64,000 nt of DNA from Mucilaginibacter robiniae (GTDB lineage Bacteria > Bacteroidota > Bacteroidia > Sphingobacteriales > Sphingobacteriaceae): contig NZ_CP051682.1 of the NCBI RefSeq assembly GCF_012849215.1, positions 1,860,001 through 1,924,000 of the forward strand. The letters run 5' to 3'. A model generated the notes under the pieces. The model worked only from the letters and a program-made list of their open reading frames with translations. It was not told the DNA's origin and did not search any database. Positions 26,477 through 35,683 of the stretch are shown here, piece after piece. A program made the translations under genes and the position numbers. Every line of letters starts with the position of its first letter. Positions within the stretch are counted from its first letter, which is position 1.

Positions 26477-26971
26477 TCACAACTCCTTCCGCATCACATA
26501 ATCATTCATCCAGTAAGGGCCGATAGCAATGTTCTCTTCATAAACAACAGCAAAGCCCTGCTTTTCATAAAAATGCAGGGCTTTGTTATATCGATTTACA
26601 TTCAGCTCCAACGCATGAGGGCCCGCTTGTTGTATTTGTTGTGCCACTGTATCAATCAGCAACTTGCCATAGCCTTTACCTTGCGTTTGCGGCAGGCAGT
26701 ATAGCTTATGCAGTTTGTAAATAGCCGCATCTTCTTCACGCGGTGAGTAAGCCGCAAAAGCCACCGGCTGGTTATCTTCTATCAGTAATAAATAAGTTTG
26801 ACTACCCGTTGCTATCTGCTCGCTGATTTTTGCTTCATCATAAATAAAGTTCAGCATATAAGCAATTTGCTCGGGCGATAGTATTTCACTATACGTAGGC
26901 CACCAGATTTGCTCGGCTAATTGTACTATAGTGGCCGCGTCAGCAGGTGTAGCTTGTTGAATGATATGCAT
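26477..26971 (-). CDS. GNAT-family N-acetyltransferase
   Basis: A 164-residue GNAT enzyme. The acetyl-CoA loop is LHKLYCLPQTQGKGYGKLLIDTV (Q-x-x-G-x-G), followed by LELNVNRYNKALHFYEKQGF, the standard motif B. The N-terminal IIQQATPADAATIVQLAEQIWWPTYSEIL resembles the PaiA/spermidine-acetyltransferase branch. It transfers acetyl to an amine in the cytoplasm; the actual substrate is unknown. It is convergent to trpC. Confidence 0.8.
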   Translation of the reverse strand: MHIIQQATPADAATIVQLAEQIWWPTYSEILSPEQIAYMLNFIYDEAKISEQIATGSQTYLLLIEDNQPVAFAAYSPREEDAAIYKLHKLYCLPQTQGKGYGKLLIDTVAQQIQQAGPHALELNVNRYNKALHFYEKQGFAVVYEENIAIGPYWMNDYVMRKEL

Positions 26972-27013
26972 TGCATTTTAAACTTAACGCAATATATCAA
27001 ACATTACCTAGCT

Positions 27014-29383
27014 TCACTCGGCCTTAATGCTTTTTACCGGGTTAATCATGGCTGCTTTAAGCGCCTGTGAGCTTACCGTAATCATGGCAATAACAACAGC
27101 CACTGATCCGGCTAGGGCAAATAGGCTCCAATTGATGCTGATACGATATTGGTAATCTTGCAGCCACTTGTTCATGGCATACCAACCAATTGGTGTTGCA
27201 ATCACAATGGCAATAATCACCAGCATAGCAAACTCACGGGTAAGCAGTTGGATAATGCTTTGCACACTGGCACCCAAAACTTTGCGTATACCAATTTCTT
27301 TTGATCGGCTTTCGGCCATGTAAGCAGCCAACCCGAACAACCCCAAGCAAGATATCACAATGGTTAAACCGGCAAACACAGCTGCTAATGCGCCAGTGCG
27401 TTCTGCATCTTTAAACTTCTCGTTGTACTCTTCATCCACAAAGTAGTACTGAAAAGGATAGGCCGGGTTGTACTTTCTAAAAATCTGCCCGGCTAAATCC
27501 AAACTTTTTGACACTGGTTTATGCGGATTAAGTCGGAAAGAAACCGTGTTATACCACCACGTTTTTGAACCGAACACCAGCATAGGCCCTACAGGCTGAT
27601 AAGGTGAATTGATGATAAAATCTTTAATTACACCTACTATTGTAACAGGCACTTTACTGTAATATATAGCTTGGCCAATGGGGTTCTTGTAACCTATTGC
27701 TTTAGCAGCAGCCTCATTGATAACCACACTGGCCGTATCGCCCGGGTGCTGCGTTAAGTTGATATCGCGTCCTGCTAATAATTTTAAACCAACAGTTTTT
27801 ACGAAATCGCCTGTGGTGGCAAATTGACTAAAGTTGACTTGCATGTGGTCGGGGCTCATATCGCCCCATTGTATGCCGCTGGTGCTACTGCCATCAACAG
27901 TAACTGATAAACTGGTTTTACATACCCCAACTGCCGCACCGCTATTGATTAATTCGTTTTTTATGACTTCGTAGTTTTTGCCAATATCACCATTAATGGG
28001 ATGTTCAACCAGGTTATTTGCTGCGTAGCCGTTGTCACGTTCCTGTACATACTTTACTTGCCGGTAAATAACCAAGGTAGATACGATTAAAACAATGGCC
28101 ACCGTAAACTGGATAACCACCAGCAACTTTCGAGGCGAAAAGATAGCATTATGCTCTTTAAAAGCACCTTTAAGTACTTTCACCGGCCGGAATGAAGACA
28201 GGAAAAAAGCCGGGTAACTACCCGCCAGCAAACCGGTAATGGTAATAAAACCCATCAAGAACAGCCACAATGCCGGACTACTATAATTGATAAACAACTT
28301 TTTATTAGTAAGTTGATTGAAGCCCGGCAGGCAAAGTTGCACTAAAAGCAAGGCCATTACACCCGCCACTGCTGCAATTAACCAAGACTCTGCTAAAAAC
28401 TGCCTAATCAGGGCTATCCGGCTAGCTCCGATTACTTTACGCACCCCTACTTCTTTAGCCCGCTTCTCACTTCGGGCCGTACTCAGGTTCATAAAGTTGA
28501 TACAAGCAATCAGCAGAATCAGGCAGGCAATGGTAAATATAAGCCTTACAGATTCAATCTGTCCACCGGCTACTTTGCCATTCTCAAAACGCGAATACAA
28601 ATGCCATTGGCTGATAGGATGCAAAAACAGTTCTGTGTTGGTGCTGGAATCATGCTTGATTACTAAGTTTTTAATTTTAGCATTAAAGCGGTTTAGGTTT
28701 GTACCGGGCTGTAACTGCACATACGTGTTATAGCTGTTCGTGTTCCAGCGTGCTTCATCGTACTTAAACTGCTGATTGCTGGCTGACGATACAAGGTATT
28801 CAAAATCAAATTGTGTATTGTTGGGTAGATCTTTTAGAACACCGGTAACTTTGTAACTACTCTGGTTATTGATTTTTACCATTTTATTAACAGGGTCGGC
28901 GCTGCCAAATATTTTTCTGGCTAGTGTTTCTGTTAATACAATACCATTTACATCGTCTAAAACATGACTGGCATTTCCCTCTAGTAGCGGAAAACTGAAC
29001 ATGGTTAAGAAAGGCTTATCTACATCAAGCCCTGTAGCCATAATGGCTTTATCGGCATAGTTAAACAGCCGGTTGGTAGGCCAGTAAACCCGGGCAACAG
29101 ATTTCACCTCCGGAAATTCCTGTTGTAAGGCTGGTCCAATAGCACCTGTAGTAACATCCCAGCAACCTATGGGGTTATTGCCCGTTTTCCTGGTACGGTT
29201 CCATACTTTGTACAAAGTGGCCTTATTGGCATGAAACTGATCGTAGCTTAACTCATTTTGTACCCAGGCAAATATCAACAAGGCACCAACCATACCTATA
29301 GTCAGGCCCGCAATATTTAATGCTGAAAAGGCTTTGTTCTTCCACAAGCTGCGCCATGCGGTTTTAAAGTAATTTTTAATCAT
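27014..29383 (-). CDS. FtsX/MacB-like ABC transporter permease
   Basis: A 789-residue permease with two FtsX units. N-terminal MIKNYFKTAWRSLWKNKAFSALNIAGLTIGMVGALLIF is the standard Bacteroidota start of this family. A periplasmic MacB-PCD domain follows, then three helices with ARSEKRAKEVGVRKVIGASR. A second periplasmic domain follows, then the last three helices with ESRSKEIGIRKVLGASVQSI. Such proteins act in mechanotransmission with a separate MacB-type ATPase. No ATPase gene is adjacent, as is common for these large families in Bacteroidota. The cargo is unknown. Confidence 0.87.
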   Translation of the reverse strand: MIKNYFKTAWRSLWKNKAFSALNIAGLTIGMVGALLIFAWVQNELSYDQFHANKATLYKVWNRTRKTGNNPIGCWDVTTGAIGPALQQEFPEVKSVARVYWPTNRLFNYADKAIMATGLDVDKPFLTMFSFPLLEGNASHVLDDVNGIVLTETLARKIFGSADPVNKMVKINNQSSYKVTGVLKDLPNNTQFDFEYLVSSASNQQFKYDEARWNTNSYNTYVQLQPGTNLNRFNAKIKNLVIKHDSSTNTELFLHPISQWHLYSRFENGKVAGGQIESVRLIFTIACLILLIACINFMNLSTARSEKRAKEVGVRKVIGASRIALIRQFLAESWLIAAVAGVMALLLVQLCLPGFNQLTNKKLFINYSSPALWLFLMGFITITGLLAGSYPAFFLSSFRPVKVLKGAFKEHNAIFSPRKLLVVIQFTVAIVLIVSTLVIYRQVKYVQERDNGYAANNLVEHPINGDIGKNYEVIKNELINSGAAVGVCKTSLSVTVDGSSTSGIQWGDMSPDHMQVNFSQFATTGDFVKTVGLKLLAGRDINLTQHPGDTASVVINEAAAKAIGYKNPIGQAIYYSKVPVTIVGVIKDFIINSPYQPVGPMLVFGSKTWWYNTVSFRLNPHKPVSKSLDLAGQIFRKYNPAYPFQYYFVDEEYNEKFKDAERTGALAAVFAGLTIVISCLGLFGLAAYMAESRSKEIGIRKVLGASVQSIIQLLTREFAMLVIIAIVIATPIGWYAMNKWLQDYQYRISINWSLFALAGSVAVVIAMITVSSQALKAAMINPVKSIKAE

Positions 29384-29528
29384 GAGGATAAAAATTAAAA
29401 GTCCGTTTACCCACCATGAAATCTATGCCATACAAGTAGTGGCTTAACTATCAGCACAATAGCACACAAACCAAAACTTTAACTGTACGATTGCGAACAA
29501 CTAACGTTCGTAATTAACCTATCGGCAA

Positions 29529-30812
29529 TTAGTACTTATACCGGTTGCCCCACAGTTTTTTCAGCTTTTCACGAGCTTCATTTTCGCGGGCGTTATTGCC
29601 TGGTTCGTACAACTGGGTACCTTTAATAGCATCGGGCAAAAAATCCTGATCGGTAAAGTTGCCTTCGTAGCTATGGGCATATTTATAATCTTTACCGTAA
29701 CCTATGTTTTTCATCAGCTTGGTTGGCGCATTACGTAAATGTAGCGGTATGGGCAAATCGCCGGTTTGTTTTACCAAAGCCATGGCTGTATCAATAGCCA
29801 TATAGCTAGCATTGCTTTTGGCTGAGGTAGCCAGGTAAACGGCTGTTTGCGACAGAATAATACGCGCCTCCGGCATACCAATTACATTAACGGCTTCAAA
29901 GCAGCTTTGCGCCAGCAATAGGGCATTAGGGTTGGCATTGCCAATATCTTCAGAGGCTAGGATGAGCATACGCCGGGCAATAAACAGCGGGTCTTCGCCG
30001 CCAACCAGCATTCGGGCCAGCCAGTACACCGCCCCATTCGGGTCACTACCCCGCATAGATTTAATGAAAGCCGAAATAATATCGTAATGCTGCTCGCCGG
30101 CTTTATCGTACAAGGCCATATTTTGCTGCACGTTTTCCAGCACGGCCTCGTTGGTTACTATAATCTCGGGGCTATCTATGGCATTAATCAGCAACTCAAA
30201 AATATTCAGCAGCTTGCGGGCATCACCTCCTGATAGGCGCAGCAGTGCTTCGTAATCGCGGATGGTAATATTTTTTTGCTGAAGCACTTCATCATCTTGC
30301 ATGGCTTTTTGCAGCAGGTTAATCAAATCATCCTCATGCAAATGCTGTAAAATATAGACCTGGCATCGCGACAGCAAAGCCGAAATTACCTCAAATGATG
30401 GGTTTTCGGTAGTGGCGCCAATCAGCGTTACAATGCCCCGCTCTACCGCACCCAGCAGCGAGTCTTGCTGTGATTTGGAGAAACGATGTATCTCATCAAT
30501 AAACAGCACCGGCAATGTTTGTCCGCCTTGTTTCAGCAACGATGCCCGTTCAATTACCTCACGCACATCTTTCACGCCCGAATTAATGGCGCTCAATGCA
30601 AAAAACGGCCGGTTCAGGCTTTGTGAAATGATATACGCCAGCGTGGTTTTACCTACACCCGGCGGTCCCCAAAAAATCATGGAAGGTAAGTTGCCTGATT
30701 CAATAGCTTTACGCAACACGGCACCCGGCCCCACCAAATGTTTTTGCCCTACATAATCATCGAGCGTTTTGGGGCGCATGCGTTCGGCTAATGGCGGCAG
30801 GTTATTCATCAC
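29529..30812 (-). CDS. rarA: Replication-associated recombination protein A
   Basis: A 427-residue AAA+ clamp-loader relative. PLAERMRPKTLDDYVGQKHLVG is the RarA/MgsA start. Walker A GPPGVGKT is at 49-56, Walker B VLFIDEIHRF near 102-111, sensor 1 GATTENPSF, and a C-terminal tetramerisation part with NIGYGKDYKYAHSYEGNF. It acts at stalled replication forks with SSB. The gene is single and runs in the same direction as the permease, 145 bp away. Confidence 0.93.
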   Translation of the reverse strand: MMNNLPPLAERMRPKTLDDYVGQKHLVGPGAVLRKAIESGNLPSMIFWGPPGVGKTTLAYIISQSLNRPFFALSAINSGVKDVREVIERASLLKQGGQTLPVLFIDEIHRFSKSQQDSLLGAVERGIVTLIGATTENPSFEVISALLSRCQVYILQHLHEDDLINLLQKAMQDDEVLQQKNITIRDYEALLRLSGGDARKLLNIFELLINAIDSPEIIVTNEAVLENVQQNMALYDKAGEQHYDIISAFIKSMRGSDPNGAVYWLARMLVGGEDPLFIARRMLILASEDIGNANPNALLLAQSCFEAVNVIGMPEARIILSQTAVYLATSAKSNASYMAIDTAMALVKQTGDLPIPLHLRNAPTKLMKNIGYGKDYKYAHSYEGNFTDQDFLPDAIKGTQLYEPGNNARENEAREKLKKLWGNRYKY

Positions 30813-30922
30813 GGTAAAAGTCAGGAAAGTTTTTGAAATAGTATCTCCCTTACCTTGCTTTTATAAAGCTAAGCTATGAGCAAGCATTACCAGTTTTAAC
30901 TCCTACGCTTCATAGCTTCGCG

Positions 30923-32020
30923 TTATCTTCTGACAGGCTTTGCCCCTAGCTTCATTTTGTAAATGTAAACCGGGTATTTAGCTTTTACAGAAGTTTTGTA
31001 ATTAGCACTACGGTTTTGCTGATTGGTTGGTATCCACAAATATCCTTGATCGTCAATCCATAAAGCATCAGCCCACAGCAAACGCGGATCGCGTATCAAG
31101 GTTGAGGCTTGACCTTGAGGTGTAATTTTTAAAATGCGTAATTGGTTAGCATCCGTTACATACAAGTTACCCTCAGCATCAATACAAGTACCTCCGGTGG
31201 TAGGTGTATTATAAAACAATTTTACCTGTTTAGCAAGTTGAGCAGATAACATAGCTGGGTTATCCAGCAAACGGGTTTCAATGCGCCACATAGGTCCAGA
31301 TGCCGGCTGAAAGTATAATATCTGACCGTCAGGCGATAACTCCAATTGGTCGGCATGCAGGCGCTCTTGTTTGCCGTTGGCTTTTACCATTACTTTCCCC
31401 TCAGCCATCATCGGTCGCTGATCGGTGGTAGAACGGTCATTATCCAATACTCGCCGGCCTTTGCCGGTTTTTAAATCAAGCACAATCAAACCCGGTTCAC
31501 CAGCATCAGTAATGTACAAGTGTTCGCCATTGAAACGAAAATCATCCAGAAAGCTTTTCTGCTTTACCACGCCACCTAATGGGATGATTCGAACTACTTT
31601 GTTCAGCTTGGTATTAATTGATACCAGCTTAGGTCCGTCTTTTACTACGGATTCACCTTGTTTAGGCTGACCTGTATCAATAATCCAAAGGTTACCATCC
31701 GGGCCAAATCGAAGTGAATTGGTTCTTACAAAAGCATGCTGAGCGTTGCTTCCTTTTTTCCAAACATTCCAAGCTACGTCAGGATAAGGAGCCGTTTGAC
31801 TACTGGGCTTTATTTCAGCAATACTTACAGCAGGCACCCCTTCTACATGCGGAAAGCAAACAAAAGCCCGCCCATCAGGGCTAGTAACAATACCGTTCCA
31901 CATTAGGGTTGACTGATACACCTGCACTAAGCGTGCATCTGCCTGTTTCGTTTGCGCATGAGTAGTATGGTAACTTCCAAAACCCGTTAATAACAACAGC
32001 AAAAATCCTTTTATTTTCAT
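30923..32020 (-). CDS. Exported major-royal-jelly/Yellow-like beta-propeller protein
   Basis: A 365-residue protein with signal peptide (KIKGFLLLLLTGFGSYHTTHA). Repeated beta-propeller strands carry NSLRFGPDGNLWIIDTG, FLDDFRFNGEHLYITDAGEPGLIVLDL and GTCIDAEGNLYVTDANQLRI. The D-x-G-x-L-W/Y motifs and 'WNGIVTSPDGRAFVCFPHVEG' match the bacterial MRJP/Yellow family, related to SMP-30 lactonases. Insect relatives include dopachrome-converting enzymes, but the bacterial role is not known. It is probably periplasmic or secreted. No operon partner is evident. Confidence 0.78.
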   Translation of the reverse strand: MKIKGFLLLLLTGFGSYHTTHAQTKQADARLVQVYQSTLMWNGIVTSPDGRAFVCFPHVEGVPAVSIAEIKPSSQTAPYPDVAWNVWKKGSNAQHAFVRTNSLRFGPDGNLWIIDTGQPKQGESVVKDGPKLVSINTKLNKVVRIIPLGGVVKQKSFLDDFRFNGEHLYITDAGEPGLIVLDLKTGKGRRVLDNDRSTTDQRPMMAEGKVMVKANGKQERLHADQLELSPDGQILYFQPASGPMWRIETRLLDNPAMLSAQLAKQVKLFYNTPTTGGTCIDAEGNLYVTDANQLRILKITPQGQASTLIRDPRLLWADALWIDDQGYLWIPTNQQNRSANYKTSVKAKYPVYIYKMKLGAKPVRR

Positions 32021-32193
32021 ATTCCTGTAAGCTTGACGCTGGGCTAATAACAGGTGGTGAAATACTATGTTTTAAAGTAAAAAGCAAGTTAACAGCTAGC
32101 ACGCTCATTCTTTAAAATCCTTATTCCTGTAACATATTTAGTTATTCACTCATCTTTCTGGCTTATCCACTTACCACTTACCGACTAAATTCC

Positions 32194-32201
32194 TACTTTT
32201 G
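32194..32201 (+). promoter_or_regulatory. -7 element of aspS
   Basis: TACTTTTG matches TAnnTTTG, 23 bases before the aspS ATG. Confidence 0.5.
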
Positions 32202-32224
32202 CAGAATTTATATAAAGGGTACTT

Positions 32225-33967
32225 ATGTTAAGAACACATACTTGCGGCGAATTAAATATGAGCCATTTAGGCCAGTCGGTTACATTGTGCGGATGGGTAC
32301 AAAAATCACGCGACTTAGGCGGAACTACGTTTATTGATGTGCGCGACCGCTATGGCCTGACACAACTGGTATTAAACACCGACACGGATGCCTCTTTGCG
32401 CGAAGCCGGCCGTAACCTGGGCCGCGAATTTGTAATTAAAGTAAGCGGCAAAGTACTGGAGCGTTTTAACAAGAACCCTAAAATACCTACCGGCGATATT
32501 GAAATTGGCGTAGAAAGCCTGGAAATACTGAACGAAGCCAAAATTCCGCCGTTTTTGATTGAAGACGAAACTGACGGTGGTGAGGAACTGCGGGCCAAAT
32601 ACCGCTACCTGGATTTACGTCGTAACCCAATACGCAACAACCTATTGCTGCGTCACAAAATAGCTCAGGAAATCCGTAAGTACTTAGACGAACTAAACTT
32701 TATTGAAGTGGAAACGCCGGTGCTGATTAAATCGACCCCGGAAGGTGCCCGCGACTTTGTGGTGCCCAGCCGCATGAACCAGGGTGAGTTTTATGCACTA
32801 CCGCAATCGCCGCAAACCTTTAAGCAATTGCTGATGGTAAGTGGGTTTGACCGTTATTTCCAGATTGTTAAATGTTTTAGAGATGAAGACTTGCGGGCTG
32901 ACCGTCAGCCGGAGTTTACGCAGATTGACTGCGAGATGTCGTTTATTACCCAAGAAGACATTCTGAATATATTTGAAGGTATGGCCCGCCACTTGTTCAA
33001 AACCATTAAAGGTATTGAGCTGGATACCTTTCCGCGGATGCAATATGCTGATGCTATGCGTTTGTATGGTTCTGATAAACCAGATGTACGCTTCGGGATG
33101 GAGTTTGTAGAACTGAACGACATTGTAAAAGGCAAAAACTTTGGTGTATTTGATAATGCCGAATTAATAGTTGCTATCAATGCCAAAGGCAGCGCCGGCT
33201 ACACCCGTAAACAACTGGATGAATTAACCGAGTGGCTGAAACGTCCGCAAATTGGCGCTACCGGTTTAATTTACCTACGCCATAATGATGATGGCTCATT
33301 AAAATCGTCGGTTGATAAGTTTTACAACGAAGAGGAACTGAAAAAATGGTCGGCAGCAATGGATACCAAACCAGGCGATTTAGTTTTGGTATTAGCTGGT
33401 GCTAAAGATAAAGTGCGCAAGCAGATGAACGAACTGCGCTTGGAAATGGGTACCCGTTTAGGGCTGCGCAACAAAGATCAGTTTGCACCATTATGGGTAC
33501 TTGATTTTCCGTTGCTGGAGTGGAATGAAGAAACACAGCGCCATCATGCCATGCACCACCCGTTTACTTCACCAAAACCGGAAGATATTACCTTGCTAGA
33601 CACGAACCCTGATGATGTACGCGCCAATGCTTACGATATGGTGATTAACGGTATTGAAGTTGGTGGTGGCTCTATCCGTATTCACGACCGTAAATTGCAG
33701 GCTTTAATGTTCCAGCACCTAGGCTTTTCGCCAGAAGAAGCACAAAAACAATTTGGCTTTTTGATGGATGCTTTTGAATATGGCGCGCCACCGCATGGAG
33801 GTATTGCTTTAGGGTTCGACCGCTTGTGTTCCATCTTTGCCGGGCTGGATTCTATCCGTGATGTAATTGCTTTCCCAAAAAACAATTCGGGCCGTGACGT
33901 GATGATCGATTCGCCTTCAAAAATTTCTGAGGCTCAGTTACAAGAATTAAGCATAAAAAACGTTTAG
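32225..33967 (+). CDS. aspS: Aspartyl-tRNA synthetase
   Basis: A 580-residue class IIb synthetase. The N-terminal OB anticodon domain ([26 protein letters not shown]) is followed by motif 1, motif 2 [18 protein letters not shown], the bacterial GAD insertion (~290-400), and motif 3 [10 protein letters not shown] near the end. It charges tRNA-Asp. Length matches the bacterial type. The FKBP lipoprotein gene follows after 7 bp, so the two are probably cotranscribed. Confidence 0.97.
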   Translation: MLRTHTCGELNMSHLGQSVTLCGWVQKSRDLGGTTFIDVRDRYGLTQLVLNTDTDASLREAGRNLGREFVIKVSGKVLERFNKNPKIPTGDIEIGVESLEILNEAKIPPFLIEDETDGGEELRAKYRYLDLRRNPIRNNLLLRHKIAQEIRKYLDELNFIEVETPVLIKSTPEGARDFVVPSRMNQGEFYALPQSPQTFKQLLMVSGFDRYFQIVKCFRDEDLRADRQPEFTQIDCEMSFITQEDILNIFEGMARHLFKTIKGIELDTFPRMQYADAMRLYGSDKPDVRFGMEFVELNDIVKGKNFGVFDNAELIVAINAKGSAGYTRKQLDELTEWLKRPQIGATGLIYLRHNDDGSLKSSVDKFYNEEELKKWSAAMDTKPGDLVLVLAGAKDKVRKQMNELRLEMGTRLGLRNKDQFAPLWVLDFPLLEWNEETQRHHAMHHPFTSPKPEDITLLDTNPDDVRANAYDMVINGIEVGGGSIRIHDRKLQALMFQHLGFSPEEAQKQFGFLMDAFEYGAPPHGGIALGFDRLCSIFAGLDSIRDVIAFPKNNSGRDVMIDSPSKISEAQLQELSIKNV

Positions 33968-33974
33968 CGGTTAT

Positions 33975-34427
33975 ATGAAACAAATCACCCTAATTTGCTG
34001 CTTTATCACGCTCATTTTTTCCGGCTGTAAAAAAGACGAAAGTACTACAGAACAAGCTACCGATGATGATGCTAAAATCCAGGCTTACATCAAAGCCAAC
34101 AACATCAAGGCTACCAAAGATGCCTCGGGCTTGTATTACCAGATAATTACGCCGGGAACGGGCAATTACCCTAATTCTAACTCGAACGTTAGCGTAAACT
34201 ATACCGGCAAACTGCTGGATGGTACCGTTTTTGAAACCAGTAGCTTAAGCTATTCACCGTTATCAGGTTTGATACAAGGCTGGCAAATTGGTATTCCTCA
34301 CATTAATGTAGGTGGCCGTATTTTACTGCTGGTACCCTCAGCACTTGGCTATGGCACTGCCAAGCAAGATAATATACCGGCCAACTCGGTACTGGTATTT
34401 ACCATCGATCTGATTGGCTTTAAATAA
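33975..34427 (+). CDS. FKBP-type peptidyl-prolyl isomerase lipoprotein (copy 1)
   Basis: A 150-residue lipoprotein with a signal ending LIFSGC (lipobox Cys ~17). The FKBP fold is seen in VSVNYTGKLLDGTVFETS, GLIQGWQIGIPHINVGGRILLLVPSALGYG and IPANSVLVFTIDLIGF. The usual active-site F-D-S reads F-E-T here, while the tryptophan at the pocket floor (GW) is kept. It should act as a cis-trans proline isomerase or chaperone in the periplasm, probably anchored in the outer membrane. It follows aspS by 7 bp and precedes a paralog by 99 bp. Confidence 0.88.
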   Translation: MKQITLICCFITLIFSGCKKDESTTEQATDDDAKIQAYIKANNIKATKDASGLYYQIITPGTGNYPNSNSNVSVNYTGKLLDGTVFETSSLSYSPLSGLIQGWQIGIPHINVGGRILLLVPSALGYGTAKQDNIPANSVLVFTIDLIGFK

Positions 34428-34526
34428 AAGCTGCTTTTAGGTTTAACAACCTTATGTATATCCTATTAGTTATGCAGCTTGCTTTAAGCATTAGCTGCAT
34501 AACTACCTATTTGCTCATCCTTATTC

Positions 34527-34997
34527 ATGAAAAAATATTCGCTAGTACTTTTACTATTTACCATTATTGTAAGCTTTACCAGTTGCCTGAAAGACCATAC
34601 TACGGGCACCGATACCAGTGCACAAGCCGCTACCGACGATGCTCTTATACAAGCGGCCATTAAAGCAGCTAACATCACCGCTACAAAAGACCCTTCAGGC
34701 GTATATTACTCTATTGTAAAGCAAGGAACAGGCACTTACCCTACCCTTAGTTCCTCTATCACCGCCACTTATACCGGCAAACTGCTGGATGGTACCACTT
34801 TTGATAGCGGCACCATCACCAACAATCCTTTAAACAGGCTTATTGCTGGATGGCAGATTGGTGTACCTTATATAAACTCTGGTGGTCAAATTATCTTATT
34901 TATTCCATCAGCCTATGGTTACGGCAACGTGGCTCAAACTAAAATTCCGGCAAATTCTGTGCTGGTGTTTAGTATTAACTTAACCAGTTTTAATTAA
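34527..34997 (+). CDS. FKBP-type peptidyl-prolyl isomerase lipoprotein (copy 2)
   Basis: A 156-residue lipoprotein (signal ends FTSC), paralogous to the preceding gene along its whole length. They share ATKDxSGxYYxIxxxGTGxYP, YTGKLLDGT and IPANSVLVF. Here the catalytic F-D-S is intact (TTFDSG), unlike copy 1, so this may be the more active isomerase. It is periplasmic or outer-membrane anchored. A tandem duplication is the simplest origin. Confidence 0.88.
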   Translation: MKKYSLVLLLFTIIVSFTSCLKDHTTGTDTSAQAATDDALIQAAIKAANITATKDPSGVYYSIVKQGTGTYPTLSSSITATYTGKLLDGTTFDSGTITNNPLNRLIAGWQIGVPYINSGGQIILFIPSAYGYGNVAQTKIPANSVLVFSINLTSFN

Positions 34998-35041
34998 CTA
35001 CTGCAGCTTATAGGCAGCATTCAGCTGCTAAGCATTTTTAT

Positions 35042-35072
35042 AAAAGCATTCTACATACAAGAATGCTTTTTT
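35042..35072. terminator. Terminator after the FKBP pair
   Basis: AAAAGCATTC/GAATGCTTTT (10 bp, 11 with the next pair) followed by TT. On the minus strand it touches the end of the convergent GNAT gene and is followed by T/A-rich sequence, so it may act both ways. Confidence 0.8.
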
Positions 35073-35590
35073 CATTTCCATATAGCATACAAGTGCTCAT
35101 CTAAAATTTTACCGGCTTTAACAACCGAGTGTTGCAAAACGCCTTGCTTTACGTAACCGGCTTTTTCAAGCACCCGCATCGAAGCCGGGTTTTTACTTAA
35201 TACACGCGCCTGTACACAAATAGCCTCCAGGGTATCAAAAGCATAAGCGGTTAATAACCGGGTAGCTTCAGTTACAATACCTCGCCCCCAATACTCTTCG
35301 CCTAGCCAGTAACCTAGTAAAGGCGTTTGGCGGTAAATATCTTGTTGTAGTTCCAGGCCAATACCGCCTATTACTTTATCACTATCCAGGTCAGCTATAG
35401 CAAAATTTATCATGGGGTCTTGGTTCTGCCGGGCAGCAATCCACTTTACGGCATCTTCCAGGGTGTATGGGTTTGGAAACCGATCCGTCAGGCAATCGGT
35501 AATCAAAGAATTGTTGGCATGATGTTGCAAAGGCAAAGCATCTTCCCAGTGCCACTCACGCAATGTGAAAGTTGATCCCTGAATTTTCAT
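35072..35590 (-). CDS. GNAT acetyltransferase, RimJ/RimL type
   Basis: A 172-residue GNAT of the RimJ/RimL branch. FTLREWHWEDALPLQHHANN is the typical start. GYWLGEEYWGRGIVTEATRLLTAYAF holds the acetyl-CoA loop, and ARVLSKNPASMRVLEKAGYVKQGVLQHS is the C-terminal motif. Relatives acetylate ribosomal protein N-termini or small amines; the substrate here is open. The stop codon lies within the terminator region of the FKBP genes. Confidence 0.85.
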   Translation of the reverse strand: MKIQGSTFTLREWHWEDALPLQHHANNSLITDCLTDRFPNPYTLEDAVKWIAARQNQDPMINFAIADLDSDKVIGGIGLELQQDIYRQTPLLGYWLGEEYWGRGIVTEATRLLTAYAFDTLEAICVQARVLSKNPASMRVLEKAGYVKQGVLQHSVVKAGKILDEHLYAIWK

Positions 35591-35683
35591 TAGGATAAGA
35601 GTTAAGTAGCTAAAATAGTATTCGCCTATCGGGTTCTATAAAATGCTGGTATATTTATAGCCACGCGCTTACCTGTACAAGAT

